Shown: positions 5,181 through 14,402, counted from the first letter of the stretch. The stretch is 47,444 nucleotides of DNA from Neoalteromonas arenosi (GCF_030362855.1 NZ_JAUCBP010000008.1:1-47444); one strand, 5' to 3'. Numbers and translations: made by a program. The notes: generated by a model from the sequence alone, not told the origin.

Positions 5181-6353
5181 CTATTCAACGATAAACGACA
5201 TCCCTGCATTTTGCTCTAGTCGCTCGATTAGATTTTGTCCGAACGCCGATGCAGACGTCCAGATCCCACCTTTGGTGGGTAAGTCATCTTTAACCAGAGA
5301 CACAGCAGATTCAGCGATCATTTTCGATGTACTTCCATAACCGGGATCCATAGTACCTTTTACCGATACTGTGACGGTGTTATCGTCTTCTTGAGCATGA
5401 AAAATCACATCAAAGAATCCGTTTTCACGCTCTTCTTTGCTTGGCCCTTCACCAGGTTTCGGCCCCTTGTCGCTACTCAAACTCTTATCTGAGGCAACGG
5501 CATTCGCAGTAGCTTCGCCTTTGTCACCAGGCCCAGTAAAGATCATTTCGTCATACACGAAGTCTTCGCCGTATGCGTGGCCGAGTAACATGTTAGTGCG
5601 ATGAATATTACGCGTATTGATGGCGGCCATGATAAATGGCGCCGACCAACTGTTGAATTCAGCTTCAAAAATTGGCTTATCCCCGCGAGGTTGCTCGGCA
5701 CCAGTGAATCCTGGGGTTAGTGAAAAAGGATTAAGCAACACTCCCATTACCGCAGGGTCCTGCTTCGCAGCTGCCATTGTCGCTTTTAAACTCGCGGCAG
5801 TGCCGCCCGAGAAAGTGCCTTTCATGCTGCGCACGCGACCTTTGACCTTGTTTACAGTATGCCCAAGTTTTTGCTTGGCTTGCTCTTGCAAGAAATACAC
5901 GCCAAGATCAAAGGGGATCGAGTCAAAGCCGCAAGAAAATACAATGCGTGCGCCGGATGATTCGGCAGCTTTTTGATGCTTGCCAATCATTTGGTGCATC
6001 CATGCGGGTTCACCACACAAGTCAACATAGTCGGTACCGGTATTGGCACACATTTCAACGAGTTCGTTACCGTATAATTGATAGGGGCCGACGGTCGTCA
6101 ACACCACTTTGGCAGATTCAACCATTGCCGCCAACGTCTCTAACTTTTCTGCGTCAGCAACGATTAACGGTGTGTCTGGAGCTGCGCCAACAGCGTCTCG
6201 AACGCTTTCTAGTTTGCTTAAACTACGGCCCGCCAAAGCCCAATTTAAATTATCTTTAGCGGGATATTGTTTGGCTAGATATTCAACGACCAGTTGACCA
6301 GTAAAACCGGTTGCACCATAAACCACTACGTCATATTTCTTTGTAATAGTCAT
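5181..6353 (-). CDS. Saccharopine dehydrogenase-like NAD(P)-binding oxidoreductase
   Basis: A 390-residue protein with a Rossmann fold at the N-terminus: DVVVYGATGFTGQLVVEYL (about residues 8-26) is the nucleotide-binding glycine motif, and NWALAGRSLSKLE follows it. The rest (VVLTTVGPYQLYGNELVEMCANTGTDYVDLCGE; SCGFDSIPFDLG) matches the saccharopine-dehydrogenase-like / trans-acting enoyl reductase family rather than true lysine-pathway enzymes. Family members are thought to act on lipid or polyketide substrates; the actual substrate here is unknown. Length is normal for the family. It has its own promoter gap on the 5' side and a strong hairpin on the 3' side, so it is probably monocistronic. 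Confidence 0.85.
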   Translation of the reverse strand: MTITKKYDVVVYGATGFTGQLVVEYLAKQYPAKDNLNWALAGRSLSKLESVRDAVGAAPDTPLIVADAEKLETLAAMVESAKVVLTTVGPYQLYGNELVEMCANTGTDYVDLCGEPAWMHQMIGKHQKAAESSGARIVFSCGFDSIPFDLGVYFLQEQAKQKLGHTVNKVKGRVRSMKGTFSGGTAASLKATMAAAKQDPAVMGVLLNPFSLTPGFTGAEQPRGDKPIFEAEFNSWSAPFIMAAINTRNIHRTNMLLGHAYGEDFVYDEMIFTGPGDKGEATANAVASDKSLSSDKGPKPGEGPSKEERENGFFDVIFHAQEDDNTVTVSVKGTMDPGYGSTSKMIAESAVSLVKDDLPTKGGIWTSASAFGQNLIERLEQNAGMSFIVE

Positions 6354-6518
6354 ATTTTTCGCTCACTTATCGCTAGGTAATTGCTCATAAGCTTAGCGCT
6401 AAAACTGATTAAAACAGAGTTTTATTGATGAACAGCGCACTATAGATAAGACTAACAGTGTAAACACAAATTAGACGGAAATTTAGGCGAACTTATGCCT
6501 TAACTGAGCGTTCAAGCC

Positions 6519-6779
6519 TCACTTCAACAACTCATGATCCGCTGGCAATTGCTTCATGATCCACATTACCAAGCGATGTTTGAGACTGGCCAAATCTTCT
6601 TTGTCTTCTGGCAGTGGTGTTAACAGCTTGTCATGGACCAATAATCGGTAAAGGCTTTCGACTTTATGCTTAGCTGAATCTGAATCGGAGAAAGGTTTAT
6701 ATCCGCGTTTTACCGCATAACGCTCTGCAACAACCATGGCTTTCTTTAGCAGTGCAGCCTCATTTTTAACTTTCTTCAT
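6519..6779 (-). CDS. DUF5062 family protein
   Basis: An 86-residue soluble protein, MKKVKNEAALLKKAMVV..., with the conserved blocks ERYAVKRGYKPF, SAKHKVESLYRLLVHDKL and MKQLPADHELLK, recognised from memory as the DUF5062 family of Vibrio and Alteromonadales. Function is unknown. It is probably all helical and cytoplasmic. It stands alone between the reductase (divided by a 165-bp gap) and the membrane-protein/sigma pair, so there is no operon evidence. Confidence 0.75.
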   Translation of the reverse strand: MKKVKNEAALLKKAMVVAERYAVKRGYKPFSDSDSAKHKVESLYRLLVHDKLLTPLPEDKEDLASLKHRLVMWIMKQLPADHELLK

Positions 6780-6925
6780 TTAAATATTTGCCTTTAATTC
6801 ATCAACGCATAGTGTGTAAAACCACTATAGCGGAATTGCTGGCTATGCGCAGGATTGTGTGACTTTTAATCCTACTCTGTAAGCTATTTCGCTTGCTACT
6901 TATACGTGCGTATAACTAAGTTTGC

Positions 6926-7555
6926 CTAACTTTTTAGTGTTTCCATTTCTGCAATTAAGGTCTTTAATTTTTGCATTTCGTTACCGTAGTAGAGTTTAAC
7001 ATCCGCTCTATAGATACGTTCTGCAGCAAATGCTAGCAGTATCGCAACAATGGCAATACCAATTAGAACAATAATGGGCACATTGAATATTGAAGCAAAA
7101 GGTAAAAATTCAGCAAAAAATTGCGCGGCTAAATGTGAATAACTAAGCCTGATTGCACAAACCAGGAATAGGCCTGGGTAGAGCCAACGATAAACATACA
7201 CGTATTCCTGGATAGAGCGTTCCAGCCAAGCATCAAAAGCTTTTAGGTAGTCGAAACTACTCGCATCTTTGTTGATTTGTTTCAGCGCACGCAATTGTCT
7301 TTTACCAACCAAAACTAACCCAGTGAGCATCAGTCCAACAATGCCCCCTAAAATGGGAGCCCCCATGGCACTGAAAATTGCCAATATAACCACTGCGCCA
7401 ATCAGCACACCGGTTTGATTTACTGCAAACATACGCTCGAATTTATCGACTAGGTTTTTTGACTTTTGGTTATACAAATCGTTTACCTTAGGCGCAATAA
7501 GTGCCATGTCATCGACAAAGCCCTCTTTCCACAATGCCTCAATTGATTTAGCCAT
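6926..7555 (-). CDS. Membrane protein translationally coupled to an ECF sigma factor
   Basis: A 209-residue protein with four hydrophobic segments, about residues 50-65, 67-84, 124-145 and 157-178, a soluble N-terminal part of about 45 residues, and a C-terminal tail (NEMQKLKTLIAEMETLKS) that looks coiled-coil. Its start overlaps the sigma-factor gene by 8 bp, so the two are co-translated. In this arrangement the second gene often encodes the anti-sigma factor. The soluble N-terminal segment (IEALWKEGFVDDMALIAPKVNDLYNQKSKN) would be the candidate sigma-binding part, but it shows no zinc-finger or ASD motif. The role is inferred from position only. Confidence 0.65.
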   Translation of the reverse strand: MAKSIEALWKEGFVDDMALIAPKVNDLYNQKSKNLVDKFERMFAVNQTGVLIGAVVILAIFSAMGAPILGGIVGLMLTGLVLVGKRQLRALKQINKDASSFDYLKAFDAWLERSIQEYVYVYRWLYPGLFLVCAIRLSYSHLAAQFFAEFLPFASIFNVPIIVLIGIAIVAILLAFAAERIYRADVKLYYGNEMQKLKTLIAEMETLKS

Positions 7556-8048
7556 TGTTGTTGTCTCCTGTGTTCATTAGTTTCGAAAGTCGCTGCTTTA
7601 TGCGCACAATCCTCACGCCTACGTTATTAGCTGTGATCCCCATAATTTCCGCAATCGCCTGATTTGACTGTTCTTCGAGATACAGAAGAATGATGGCACG
7701 GTCGATTTCTGATAGATGATGAATTGCTCGATACAATGACTTCAACGAATCATCGGACAGTACCTTACTATCTTGGATCGTTTCTTCTGGGAGTGAATCG
7801 GACGCGAATTCCAGCGGCGCGTGCTGCTTTTTCTTTAAATAAGTAAGGCAGACATTGAGCGCGATTTTATATATCCAGGTAGTCCAAGCGCATTGCTTTT
7901 TGAATCGGCTATGGCTGCGCCATATTTGCAAGCACACTTCCTGATAATAGTCTTCAAAGTCTTCCTGACTATTGGTATATGCTCGGCAAACTTTGATGAT
8001 AATACCGGCATAGGGCAATATCATGCTGTTGTAATAATCGCTACCCAA
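7548..8048 (-). CDS. ECF-type RNA polymerase sigma factor
   Basis: A 166-residue sigma-70 family protein. Region 2 is at residues about 10-75 (YTNSQEDFEDYYQEVCLQIWRSHSRFKKQCAWTTWIYKIALNVCLTYLKKK), and region 4 at about 105-160 (HHLSEIDRAIILLYLEEQSNQAIAEIMGITANNVGVRIVRIKQRL) with its helix-turn-helix. It has no region 1 or 3, as in ECF factors. The start is a TTG codon preceded by AAGGAAG at suitable spacing; the first ATG (codon 9) has no ribosome site. It heads a two-gene unit with the overlapping membrane protein. The target genes and ECF group are not determinable here. Confidence 0.9.
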   Translation of the reverse strand: MGSDYYNSMILPYAGIIIKVCRAYTNSQEDFEDYYQEVCLQIWRSHSRFKKQCAWTTWIYKIALNVCLTYLKKKQHAPLEFASDSLPEETIQDSKVLSDDSLKSLYRAIHHLSEIDRAIILLYLEEQSNQAIAEIMGITANNVGVRIVRIKQRLSKLMNTGDNNNG

Positions 8049-8212
8049 TGTCTTCCTTTACCCTTTAAAAGTGATATTCATCTAATTAGTGGCAGGGTTT
8101 TGGAATTGTTACACTTGTAGCGAAAAAAAGTGAATAATATTCCTACTCTGGCGTTCTTGACGATTTACTCTCACTCAAGCCCAACATGTATCAGTAAACT
8201 GCAGGAGAATTA

Positions 8213-9061
8213 TTACCCTTTCTGCCACACTTGAATCTTAAAATCAGCCGTCGCATGGTCAAGTTTGGCGAGTATATTGGCCTTTTTATCCTCGGATACG
8301 TGCCAATAGTAGGGCGTCATCATTAACAAGCTTTCCCTAATTTCAGCGTTATCCATAGTAATTCCAAATGTGACTTGATGTTCACCAAGGTATTCAAAAC
8401 CCGTGGTATCGTATGTATTGGCCTGATGCTCAACCACTTCGTCATAGATCATCGCTTTGATCTCAGCCAAATGCTCAGCTGCTGGGTCAACGATTATCCA
8501 TAATCCGCTCGGTTTAAGTATTCGCCGGATTTCGCTTGCGCTACTGGGTGCAAACACTTGTAGTACCGCATCTTGTTGATTGTCATTTAACGGTAACGCG
8601 AAGCTACTGCCCACGGCGAAATGATGCTCGCTACTTCTCTTCGCAGCTTTTTGAATGGCAGGTTTGGCAATGTCGATGCCGCTGGCAATAAGTGGACGTT
8701 TTTGACTTAAGAAATGCTGAGCAATGGTGCGCAGGTAGTAGCCCTCGCCACAACCGGCGTCAAATAATTTAAAATTTTCGTTCGCATTTAGGTACTGACT
8801 TTGGTTAAGCAGAGTCTCTGCAAGTTTAGCTGCCAGTGGCGCATAGGCTCCGCTGTCTAGAAATAAACGACGCGCGTTAACCATCGCTTTAGAGTCACCC
8901 GGGTTTTTACTCTTGCGGTGTTGAGCGAGAAGTAAATTGACATAGCCCTCTTTCGCACGATCGTACATATGCTGGTTTTCGCATTGCCAGATTTTGTCAT
9001 TGAGGTGGAGCGGCAGTTGACACAATGGGCAAAGCCACTGGTGTTGTAATTCTTGATTCAT
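8213..9061 (-). CDS. rlmA: 23S rRNA (guanine-745-N1)-methyltransferase RlmA
   Basis: A 282-residue protein with an N-terminal zinc-binding module (WLCPLCQLPL...WQCENQH, the Cys-x2-Cys and Cys/His ligands), then the family stretch YDRAKEGYVNLLLAQHRKSKNPGDSKAMVNARRLFLDSGAY, followed by an S-adenosylmethionine-binding Rossmann domain (LFDAGCGEGYY, about residues 108-118). RlmA methylates G745 in helix 35 of 23S rRNA. The start is placed at the ATG at 9059-9061 rather than the in-frame GTG three codons upstream, because the protein then begins just before the zinc module as in E. coli. It is apparently monocistronic. Confidence 0.93.
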   Translation of the reverse strand: MNQELQHQWLCPLCQLPLHLNDKIWQCENQHMYDRAKEGYVNLLLAQHRKSKNPGDSKAMVNARRLFLDSGAYAPLAAKLAETLLNQSQYLNANENFKLFDAGCGEGYYLRTIAQHFLSQKRPLIASGIDIAKPAIQKAAKRSSEHHFAVGSSFALPLNDNQQDAVLQVFAPSSASEIRRILKPSGLWIIVDPAAEHLAEIKAMIYDEVVEHQANTYDTTGFEYLGEHQVTFGITMDNAEIRESLLMMTPYYWHVSEDKKANILAKLDHATADFKIQVWQKG

Positions 9062-9199
9062 TTTTGTCACTCAAACCGTCGGGCACAATAGCAACGTATT
9101 GGGTTTATACAACGTGTGATCTTGGATACTGGTTATTTAGACGCGTAGAGTAACTGAGATAGGCGGGAAGGAAAACATTTAACGCGAGTCGCGGTGCGA

Positions 9200-9379
9200 T
9201 TAATGACTCGCGTTTTGAAAAACATTGGCACGTTGCCGAGCCGTTTTTTGTGGCACAATATTAGATACTTCTGATACCAATTTTTGAGTTTGTGTCCATG
9301 CGGTTATGCAAATTCCACCAACCAAAAAAGCTACAATTGGCACCAGAAGAACAATCAGTAAAGTCCATTCATTGATCAT
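9200..9379 (-). CDS. Small single-pass membrane protein (59 residues)
   Basis: A 59-codon ORF starting MINEWTLLIVLLVPIVAFLV with an N-terminal membrane helix (about residues 6-28) and a polar tail (WTQTQKLVSEVSNIVPQKTARQR). The ATG is preceded by AGAAGG at 9-10 bp. It begins 13 bp after the stop of the 9393-9692 gene, so the two are probably co-transcribed. No known family. The ribosome site and tight spacing support a real gene; conservation would be the deciding test. Confidence 0.6.
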   Translation of the reverse strand: MINEWTLLIVLLVPIVAFLVGGICITAWTQTQKLVSEVSNIVPQKTARQRANVFQNASH

Positions 9380-9392
9380 AAGTTAAACCTTC

Positions 9393-9692
9393 TTATTCAG
9401 CGCCGTTATTCTTCGGAGTAAGCGCTTCTTCAGCAGAAAGCATCTTAATTTGCACTTTTGCAACAAGCTGTGTAGACGTTTCACTGTCCAATGAATACTG
9501 GTAAGCGGTATTGCTAACTACTTCAAACGTTTGATTGGTGAGTTCCAATCGGGTTTCAGCCATATGAGTGTCAACCACCGCGTCTAAATAATGTGCTACG
9601 GGGTTTTGTTCAGGTGCCGCTTGAGCTGAAAGAGCTAGGCCGGACAGCAATGTTACAGTTGCGGCAGTTTTAATTAGTGACGAAGATTTCAT
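9393..9692 (-). CDS. Small secreted orphan protein
   Basis: A 99-residue protein starting at the ATG at 9690-9692, which has AAGGAA 8 bp upstream; the longer open frame (to 9731) has no ribosome site. The N-terminus MKSSSLIKTAATVTLLSGLALSAQA is a clear Sec signal peptide with cleavage after AQA. The mature part (about 75 residues) is acidic and polar, with no cysteines and no recognised domain. It is followed at once by the 59-codon membrane protein, suggesting a two-gene envelope unit. Function unknown. Confidence 0.75.
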   Translation of the reverse strand: MKSSSLIKTAATVTLLSGLALSAQAAPEQNPVAHYLDAVVDTHMAETRLELTNQTFEVVSNTAYQYSLDSETSTQLVAKVQIKMLSAEEALTPKNNGAE

Positions 9693-9918
9693 TAGTCTGT
9701 TCCTTGTGTTTAATGGTTTATAAAACTGCACTTTGTTTGCTGCTTGGCAGTTGACTATTAAGTCGCTAACACTATTGCGATAGTTGTGCCAAACTTGAAA
9801 AAAATAATAAGCTATTGATATATATGGATATTTAAAATAAAAAAATATCAGGAGAGAACATTTAAATAATATTTTTAACCACTAATTAGCCTTTTTTACA
9901 ACGGTGTGGTGAATTCTA

Positions 9919-10632
9919 CTATTGCTCTTTATCTAAACGTTTTTGGATAAACTCATCAATGTCGGGTTTGTCGCGGCAGCGCAGTGTGCCACCGGCAAGT
10001 TGACTAATTATCCTCAGTACATTAGCTGCTGTATCGTCACAGGCAACCGTTTGGGTTTTGGGTCCTGGCTCCTCGGCAATTTCTGCCATGGTGGGTAAGT
10101 CTAAATCAGGTGAAGTGATGCTGCGTCTATATTCCTGGCTTGCGATTTCACCTTGTGATTGTATGTGCTGTTGATGGAGGCGATTAAAATAGCGCTCGGT
10201 CAGAGACATACTGCTTGAGCCAAATGAGCCTTGACTCTCTGATTCAACTTGATTTGCCGGCTCTGTTGATAATTCTTCAGTTGAAGAAAAGGGGGGCGTG
10301 TCTTGTTGAGTTGCATCTGGCAGCGGTTCTAGTGGCGTCTCAACTGTTTGTTCAAGTTCGCTCTCGAGGGCAACCTCTATTTTTTCTATTGGTTGGTTAT
10401 CGGTCAGGTCTGGCGTAGTTTCTTCCACCTGAACAGGCAAGGGCGGATAAATAATGCGCGCTTTTATTGGCGCGGCTTTGTTTGGCGCTACTGCGGGGGT
10501 TGTAACTCCACCGCGACTTACTATCACTACAACCAGTGTGTGAATGACGAGCGAGACCACAACGAATACGAGAATGCCTCGGTTCGATGGTGGTCTGTAT
10601 GGCGCTTTGTCAGGTGCAGAGATAGCAATCAT
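9919..10632 (-). CDS. Single-pass membrane protein with Pro/Glu-rich periplasmic stalk
   Basis: The open frame reaches 10812, but the upstream part covers the glnK control region, including the NtrC site. The ATG at 10630-10632 (MIAISAPDKAPYRPPSNRG), with AGAGG just upstream, is the better start, giving 237 residues. One helix (about 22-40, ILVFVVVSLVIHTLVVVIV) is followed by KARIIYPPLP and a long Pro/Glu/Thr-rich segment, then a C-terminal domain with two cysteines (VACDDTAANVLRIISQLAGGTLRCRDKPDIDEFI). The N-terminal layout recalls TonB, but no TonB C-terminal domain is seen. Family unknown; the two cysteines may form a disulphide in the periplasm. Confidence 0.7.
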   Translation of the reverse strand: MIAISAPDKAPYRPPSNRGILVFVVVSLVIHTLVVVIVSRGGVTTPAVAPNKAAPIKARIIYPPLPVQVEETTPDLTDNQPIEKIEVALESELEQTVETPLEPLPDATQQDTPPFSSTEELSTEPANQVESESQGSFGSSSMSLTERYFNRLHQQHIQSQGEIASQEYRRSITSPDLDLPTMAEIAEEPGPKTQTVACDDTAANVLRIISQLAGGTLRCRDKPDIDEFIQKRLDKEQ

Positions 10633-10698
10633 GAAGCCTCTGAGCTTCCGCATATTTAAAAGTTCAAGTTTAATCCAGCTGTTTACATTTAAATCAAA

Positions 10699-10715
10699 TG
10701 CACCATAGTGGTGCA
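10699..10715. promoter_or_regulatory. NtrC (GlnG) enhancer site
   Basis: TGCACCATAGTGGTGCA is a 17-bp near-perfect palindrome that fits the NtrC consensus (GCACCA-N-TGGTGC type). It lies about 100 bp upstream of a sigma-54-like promoter for glnK-amtB. A related half-site, TGGTGCGCCA, is at 10738-10747. Nitrogen-limitation activation of glnK-amtB is well known in enterics. Confidence 0.8.
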
Positions 10716-10806
10716 ATTTGGGGTCTGCGATCAAAAATGGTGCGCCAATCCCCATTATCCCTACCACTCGATATTGTAAGTGACTGAAATTAATACCAAT
10801 AAAATT

Positions 10807-10821
10807 TGGCATAGGATTTGT
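10807..10821 (+). promoter_or_regulatory. Candidate sigma-54 promoter of glnK-amtB
   Basis: TGGCATAGGATTTGT matches the -24 element (TGGCAY) exactly and the -12 element (TTGC) in three of four bases with correct spacing. It lies 55 bp upstream of the glnK start and downstream of the NtrC site, which supports the call despite the imperfect -12. Confidence 0.5.
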
Positions 10822-10827
10822 GAGTGA

Positions 10828-11214
<387 letters not shown>

Positions 11215-11246
11215 CGCCAGAATTTAGATTTGCGGAGAACATTATA

Positions 11247-12539
11247 ATGGAAATCACATTTGAACTTGGGTATGCGTTAGATACCTTTTACTTCCTGATT
11301 TGCGGTGCACTGGTTATGTGGATGGCCGCGGGTTTTGCTATGCTTGAAGCAGGCTTAGTTCGAACTAAAAACACCACTGAAATTTTAACTAAGAACGTCG
11401 CGTTGTATTCAATCGCTTGTATCATGTACATGGTGTGTGGTTATGCAATCATGTACGGTGGCGATACTTTCCTTTCTGGTATCGTAGGTGACGGTGCTAC
11501 AGGCGAAGCTGATCCAGCGACTTATGCTCCTTCTGCTGACTTCTTCTTCCAGGTCGTTTTCGTAGCGACTGCTATGTCAATAGTATCGGGCGCGGTTGCA
11601 GAGCGTATGAAACTTTGGGCTTTCCTATTATTTGCCGTTGTTATGACCGGTTTTATCTACCCAATGGAAGGTGCGTGGACATGGGGTAACGGTGTTGCTG
11701 GTAGTATGGGCGAGTGCGGTGTATTCGGTTTGTACTCATTAGGCGGTATCGAAGAAGGCGCTTGTGCAGACATTACTGCATTCAATTGGAGTGACTTTGC
11801 AGGTTCAGGTATCGTGCATATGTCTGGTGCTGCTGCGGCTCTTGCGGGCGTTTTAGTACTAGGTGCTCGTAAGGGTAAATATGGTGCTGACGGCAGCGTT
11901 AAAGCGATCCCAGGTGCAAACTTACCACTAGCAACGTTAGGTACTTTTATCCTATGGATGGGTTGGTTCGGCTTTAACGGTGGTTCAGTCCTTGCGACTG
12001 CATCAGTTGAAAGTGCCAATAGCGTAGCTGTTGTATTTATGAACACTAACATGGCTGCTGCCGGTGGTCTGGTTGCTGCGCTTATCTTAGCTCGCCTATT
12101 ATTCGGTAAAGCTGACCTAACAATGGCACTTAACGGCGCACTGGCAGGTCTTGTTGCAATTACAGCAGAGCCTTCAACGCCAACTGCTCTGCAAGCGACA
12201 TTATTTGGTGCACTGGGTGGTCTATTGGTTGTTGGTAGTATCGTAGCCCTTGATAAGCTCAAGATTGACGATCCAGTAGGTGCAATCTCAGTGCACGGTG
12301 TTGTTGGTTTACTAGGTCTTCTATTAGTACCTGTTACAAACGATGGTGCAGATTTCATTGGTCAAATCGTTGGTGCACTAACAATCTTTACTTGGGTATT
12401 CGTAACTAGCTTTATTGTGTGGATGGCAATTAAAGCAGTGATCGGCGTTCGAGTTTCTGAAGAAGAAGAGTTCGAAGGTGTTGATCTTAGCGAGTGTGGC
12501 TTAGAAGCCTACCCAGAATTCACTAGTGGTCGCAGCTAA
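11247..12539 (+). CDS. amtB: Ammonium transporter AmtB
   Basis: A 430-residue ammonium channel of the Amt/Mep/Rh family with about 11 membrane helices. The twin pore histidines are His191 (GIVHMSGAAAALAG) and His350 (ISVHGVVGLLG). The family signature FQVVFVATAMSIVSGAVAERMKLWAF is present at about residues 96-120. The protein conducts NH4+/NH3 across the inner membrane as a trimer and is gated by GlnK, encoded just upstream. It has a GGAG ribosome site 8 bp before the ATG. A rho-independent terminator about 70 bp downstream ends the operon. Confidence 0.96.
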   Translation: MEITFELGYALDTFYFLICGALVMWMAAGFAMLEAGLVRTKNTTEILTKNVALYSIACIMYMVCGYAIMYGGDTFLSGIVGDGATGEADPATYAPSADFFFQVVFVATAMSIVSGAVAERMKLWAFLLFAVVMTGFIYPMEGAWTWGNGVAGSMGECGVFGLYSLGGIEEGACADITAFNWSDFAGSGIVHMSGAAAALAGVLVLGARKGKYGADGSVKAIPGANLPLATLGTFILWMGWFGFNGGSVLATASVESANSVAVVFMNTNMAAAGGLVAALILARLLFGKADLTMALNGALAGLVAITAEPSTPTALQATLFGALGGLLVVGSIVALDKLKIDDPVGAISVHGVVGLLGLLLVPVTNDGADFIGQIVGALTIFTWVFVTSFIVWMAIKAVIGVRVSEEEEFEGVDLSECGLEAYPEFTSGRS

Positions 12540-12608
12540 GACCGACTAGAGACATTCCTGACAGGCTAACGCGCTAAATATAATAATAAGGCCTGCTTAC
12601 CATACTTT

Positions 12609-12632
12609 AGCCCCGCTCTGCGGGGCTTTTTT
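12609..12632 (+). terminator. Rho-independent terminator of glnK-amtB
   Basis: AGCCCCGC TCTG CGGGGCT-type GC-rich stem followed by six T's, 70 bp after the amtB stop. Confidence 0.92.
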
Positions 12633-12699
12633 GTATCAGTAGCAAATAGTGGTATTACTCAGTATATTAATAGCTTAGGCAATTACAGGAGAATGAGTG

Positions 12700-14391
12700 A
12701 TGCGCAAGCCAGCCGTGTTATTGAGTGCTTTATTAATGGCCGTTAGTGGTGCAGTGAGTGCTTACGATAGAATAACTGGCGAGCCTTTTGCGACCCGCTC
12801 TGAAGTGATCGCCACTAATGCTATGGCGGCAACCAGCCAACCGCTTGCTACCCAGGTGGCACTGCAAGTTATGCGCGAAGGGGGCAACGCCATAGATGCA
12901 GCTATCGCGGCAAATGCAGTGTTGGGTTTAGTGGAGCCAACGGGCTGCGGCATCGGTGGTGACTTATTTGCCATTGTTTGGGATGCAGAAACACAGCAGC
13001 TTTATGGGCTAAATGCCTCTGGCCGGTCTCCTGGAGGCCTAACCAAAGAGTACTTCGTCGAGCAAGGCCTAGAGCAGATTCCTAAATTTGGCCCTTTGCC
13101 CGTTTCAGTGCCAGGCGCTGTTGACGGCTGGTTTATGCTGCATGAGCGTTTTGGCTCAGCCCCAATGACTGCAATTTTGGCTCCAGCGATTACTTATGCT
13201 AAAGAAGGCTTTCCGGTAACTGAACTCATTGCGTATTACTTTGAATTAAACAAACAGCGTATTGGTCATTACCCAGGTTTTGCTGAGACTTTCATGCCAA
13301 ATGGTGATGTACCTAAGAAAGGTGAGATTTTTACGAACCCACACCTTGCTGCAACCTATGAAAAAATTTCGACGGGTGGTCGAGATGCGTTTTATAAAGG
13401 CGATATTGCTCGAAGTATAGCCGCGTATATGAAAGAACAAGGCGGATTTTTAAGCTATGAAGATTTAGCTTCACATACCTCCAACTGGGTAGCGCCAGTA
13501 TCGAGTAACTATCGCGGGTATGACGTTTGGGAGCTGCCGCCCAATGGTCAAGGCATTGCTGCACTGCAGATATTAAATGTCCTAGAGCAATATGACATCA
13601 CGGGTATGGGCTATGGCTCTGCCGACTACATTCATACGTTTGTAGAAGCGAAAAAACTAGCCTTTGAAGATCGCGCGAAGTTCTACGCTGACCCCAACTT
13701 CTCGCAAATTCCGGTTGATTGGCTTATTTCTAAAGAATATGCAGAGCAACGCAATCAATTAATAAATCCGAACAAGGCGGCTAAGCGCTACGATGCGGGT
13801 CGTTATGACGGTGATACTATTTACCTAACGGTCGCCGATAGCGCTGGCAATATGGTGTCACTCATTCAAAGTAATTACCGCGGCATGGGCTCAGGTATGA
13901 CTCCACCAGACTTGGGCTTCGTGCTGCAAAACCGTGGTGAGATGTTTACCATGGAAGAAGGGCATGCCAATGAATATGCGCCGAATAAGCGACCGTTTCA
14001 TACCATTATTCCAGCGTTTGTAACGCGCAAAGGTAAGCCTTTTATGAGCTTTGGTGTAATGGGGGGCGGTACACAACCACAAATGCACGCGCAAATTATT
14101 GTCAATATGATCGATTTCGGCATGAATTTACAAGAGGCGGGTGATGCGCCGCGTATTTTACACAGTGGTTCAAGTGAGCCTACTGGCGAAGTGATGGAAG
14201 ACGGTGGTTATATCAGCCTTGAATCGGGTTTTAGTCCGGTTGTTCGCCGTGAATTGATGGAAAAAGGTCATACACTGCGTGATGTTGTCGGTGCCTTTGG
14301 CGGTTATCAAGCGATCATGTACGATGCTAAAACAGGCGTATATTATGGTGCGTCCGAGTCGCGCAAAGATGGTCAAGCAGCTGGTTATTAA
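12700..14391 (+). CDS. ggt: Gamma-glutamyltransferase family hydrolase (secreted)
   Basis: A 563-residue precursor with a Sec signal peptide (MRKPAVLLSALLMAVSGAVSA). The family blocks are SEVIATNAMAATSQPLA, GGNAIDAAIAANAVLGLVEPTGCGIGGDLF and the autoprocessing site at Thr373 (DGDTIYLTVAD), whose threonine becomes the N-terminal nucleophile of the small subunit. QSNYRGMGSG and FGVMGGGTQPQMHAQI follow. It cleaves gamma-glutamyl bonds of glutathione or related peptides in the periplasm. The ATG at 12700 is chosen over the GTG just before it because AGGAG stands 8 bp upstream. Length and motifs are normal. A Dyp-like gene follows after 11 bp, so the two are likely co-transcribed. Confidence 0.9.
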   Translation: MRKPAVLLSALLMAVSGAVSAYDRITGEPFATRSEVIATNAMAATSQPLATQVALQVMREGGNAIDAAIAANAVLGLVEPTGCGIGGDLFAIVWDAETQQLYGLNASGRSPGGLTKEYFVEQGLEQIPKFGPLPVSVPGAVDGWFMLHERFGSAPMTAILAPAITYAKEGFPVTELIAYYFELNKQRIGHYPGFAETFMPNGDVPKKGEIFTNPHLAATYEKISTGGRDAFYKGDIARSIAAYMKEQGGFLSYEDLASHTSNWVAPVSSNYRGYDVWELPPNGQGIAALQILNVLEQYDITGMGYGSADYIHTFVEAKKLAFEDRAKFYADPNFSQIPVDWLISKEYAEQRNQLINPNKAAKRYDAGRYDGDTIYLTVADSAGNMVSLIQSNYRGMGSGMTPPDLGFVLQNRGEMFTMEEGHANEYAPNKRPFHTIIPAFVTRKGKPFMSFGVMGGGTQPQMHAQIIVNMIDFGMNLQEAGDAPRILHSGSSEPTGEVMEDGGYISLESGFSPVVRRELMEKGHTLRDVVGAFGGYQAIMYDAKTGVYYGASESRKDGQAAGY

Positions 14392-14402
14392 TTGGAACTC
14401 TA

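Noticed and set aside
5092-5340. Plus-strand ORF of 82 codons
   Set aside because: It runs antisense over the 3' end of the reductase gene and the hairpin, with no sign of coding.
11657-12358. Long minus-strand ORF (233 codons) inside amtB
   Set aside because: It lies wholly within amtB in another frame, is Pro/Ala/Thr-rich without domains, and has no ribosome site.
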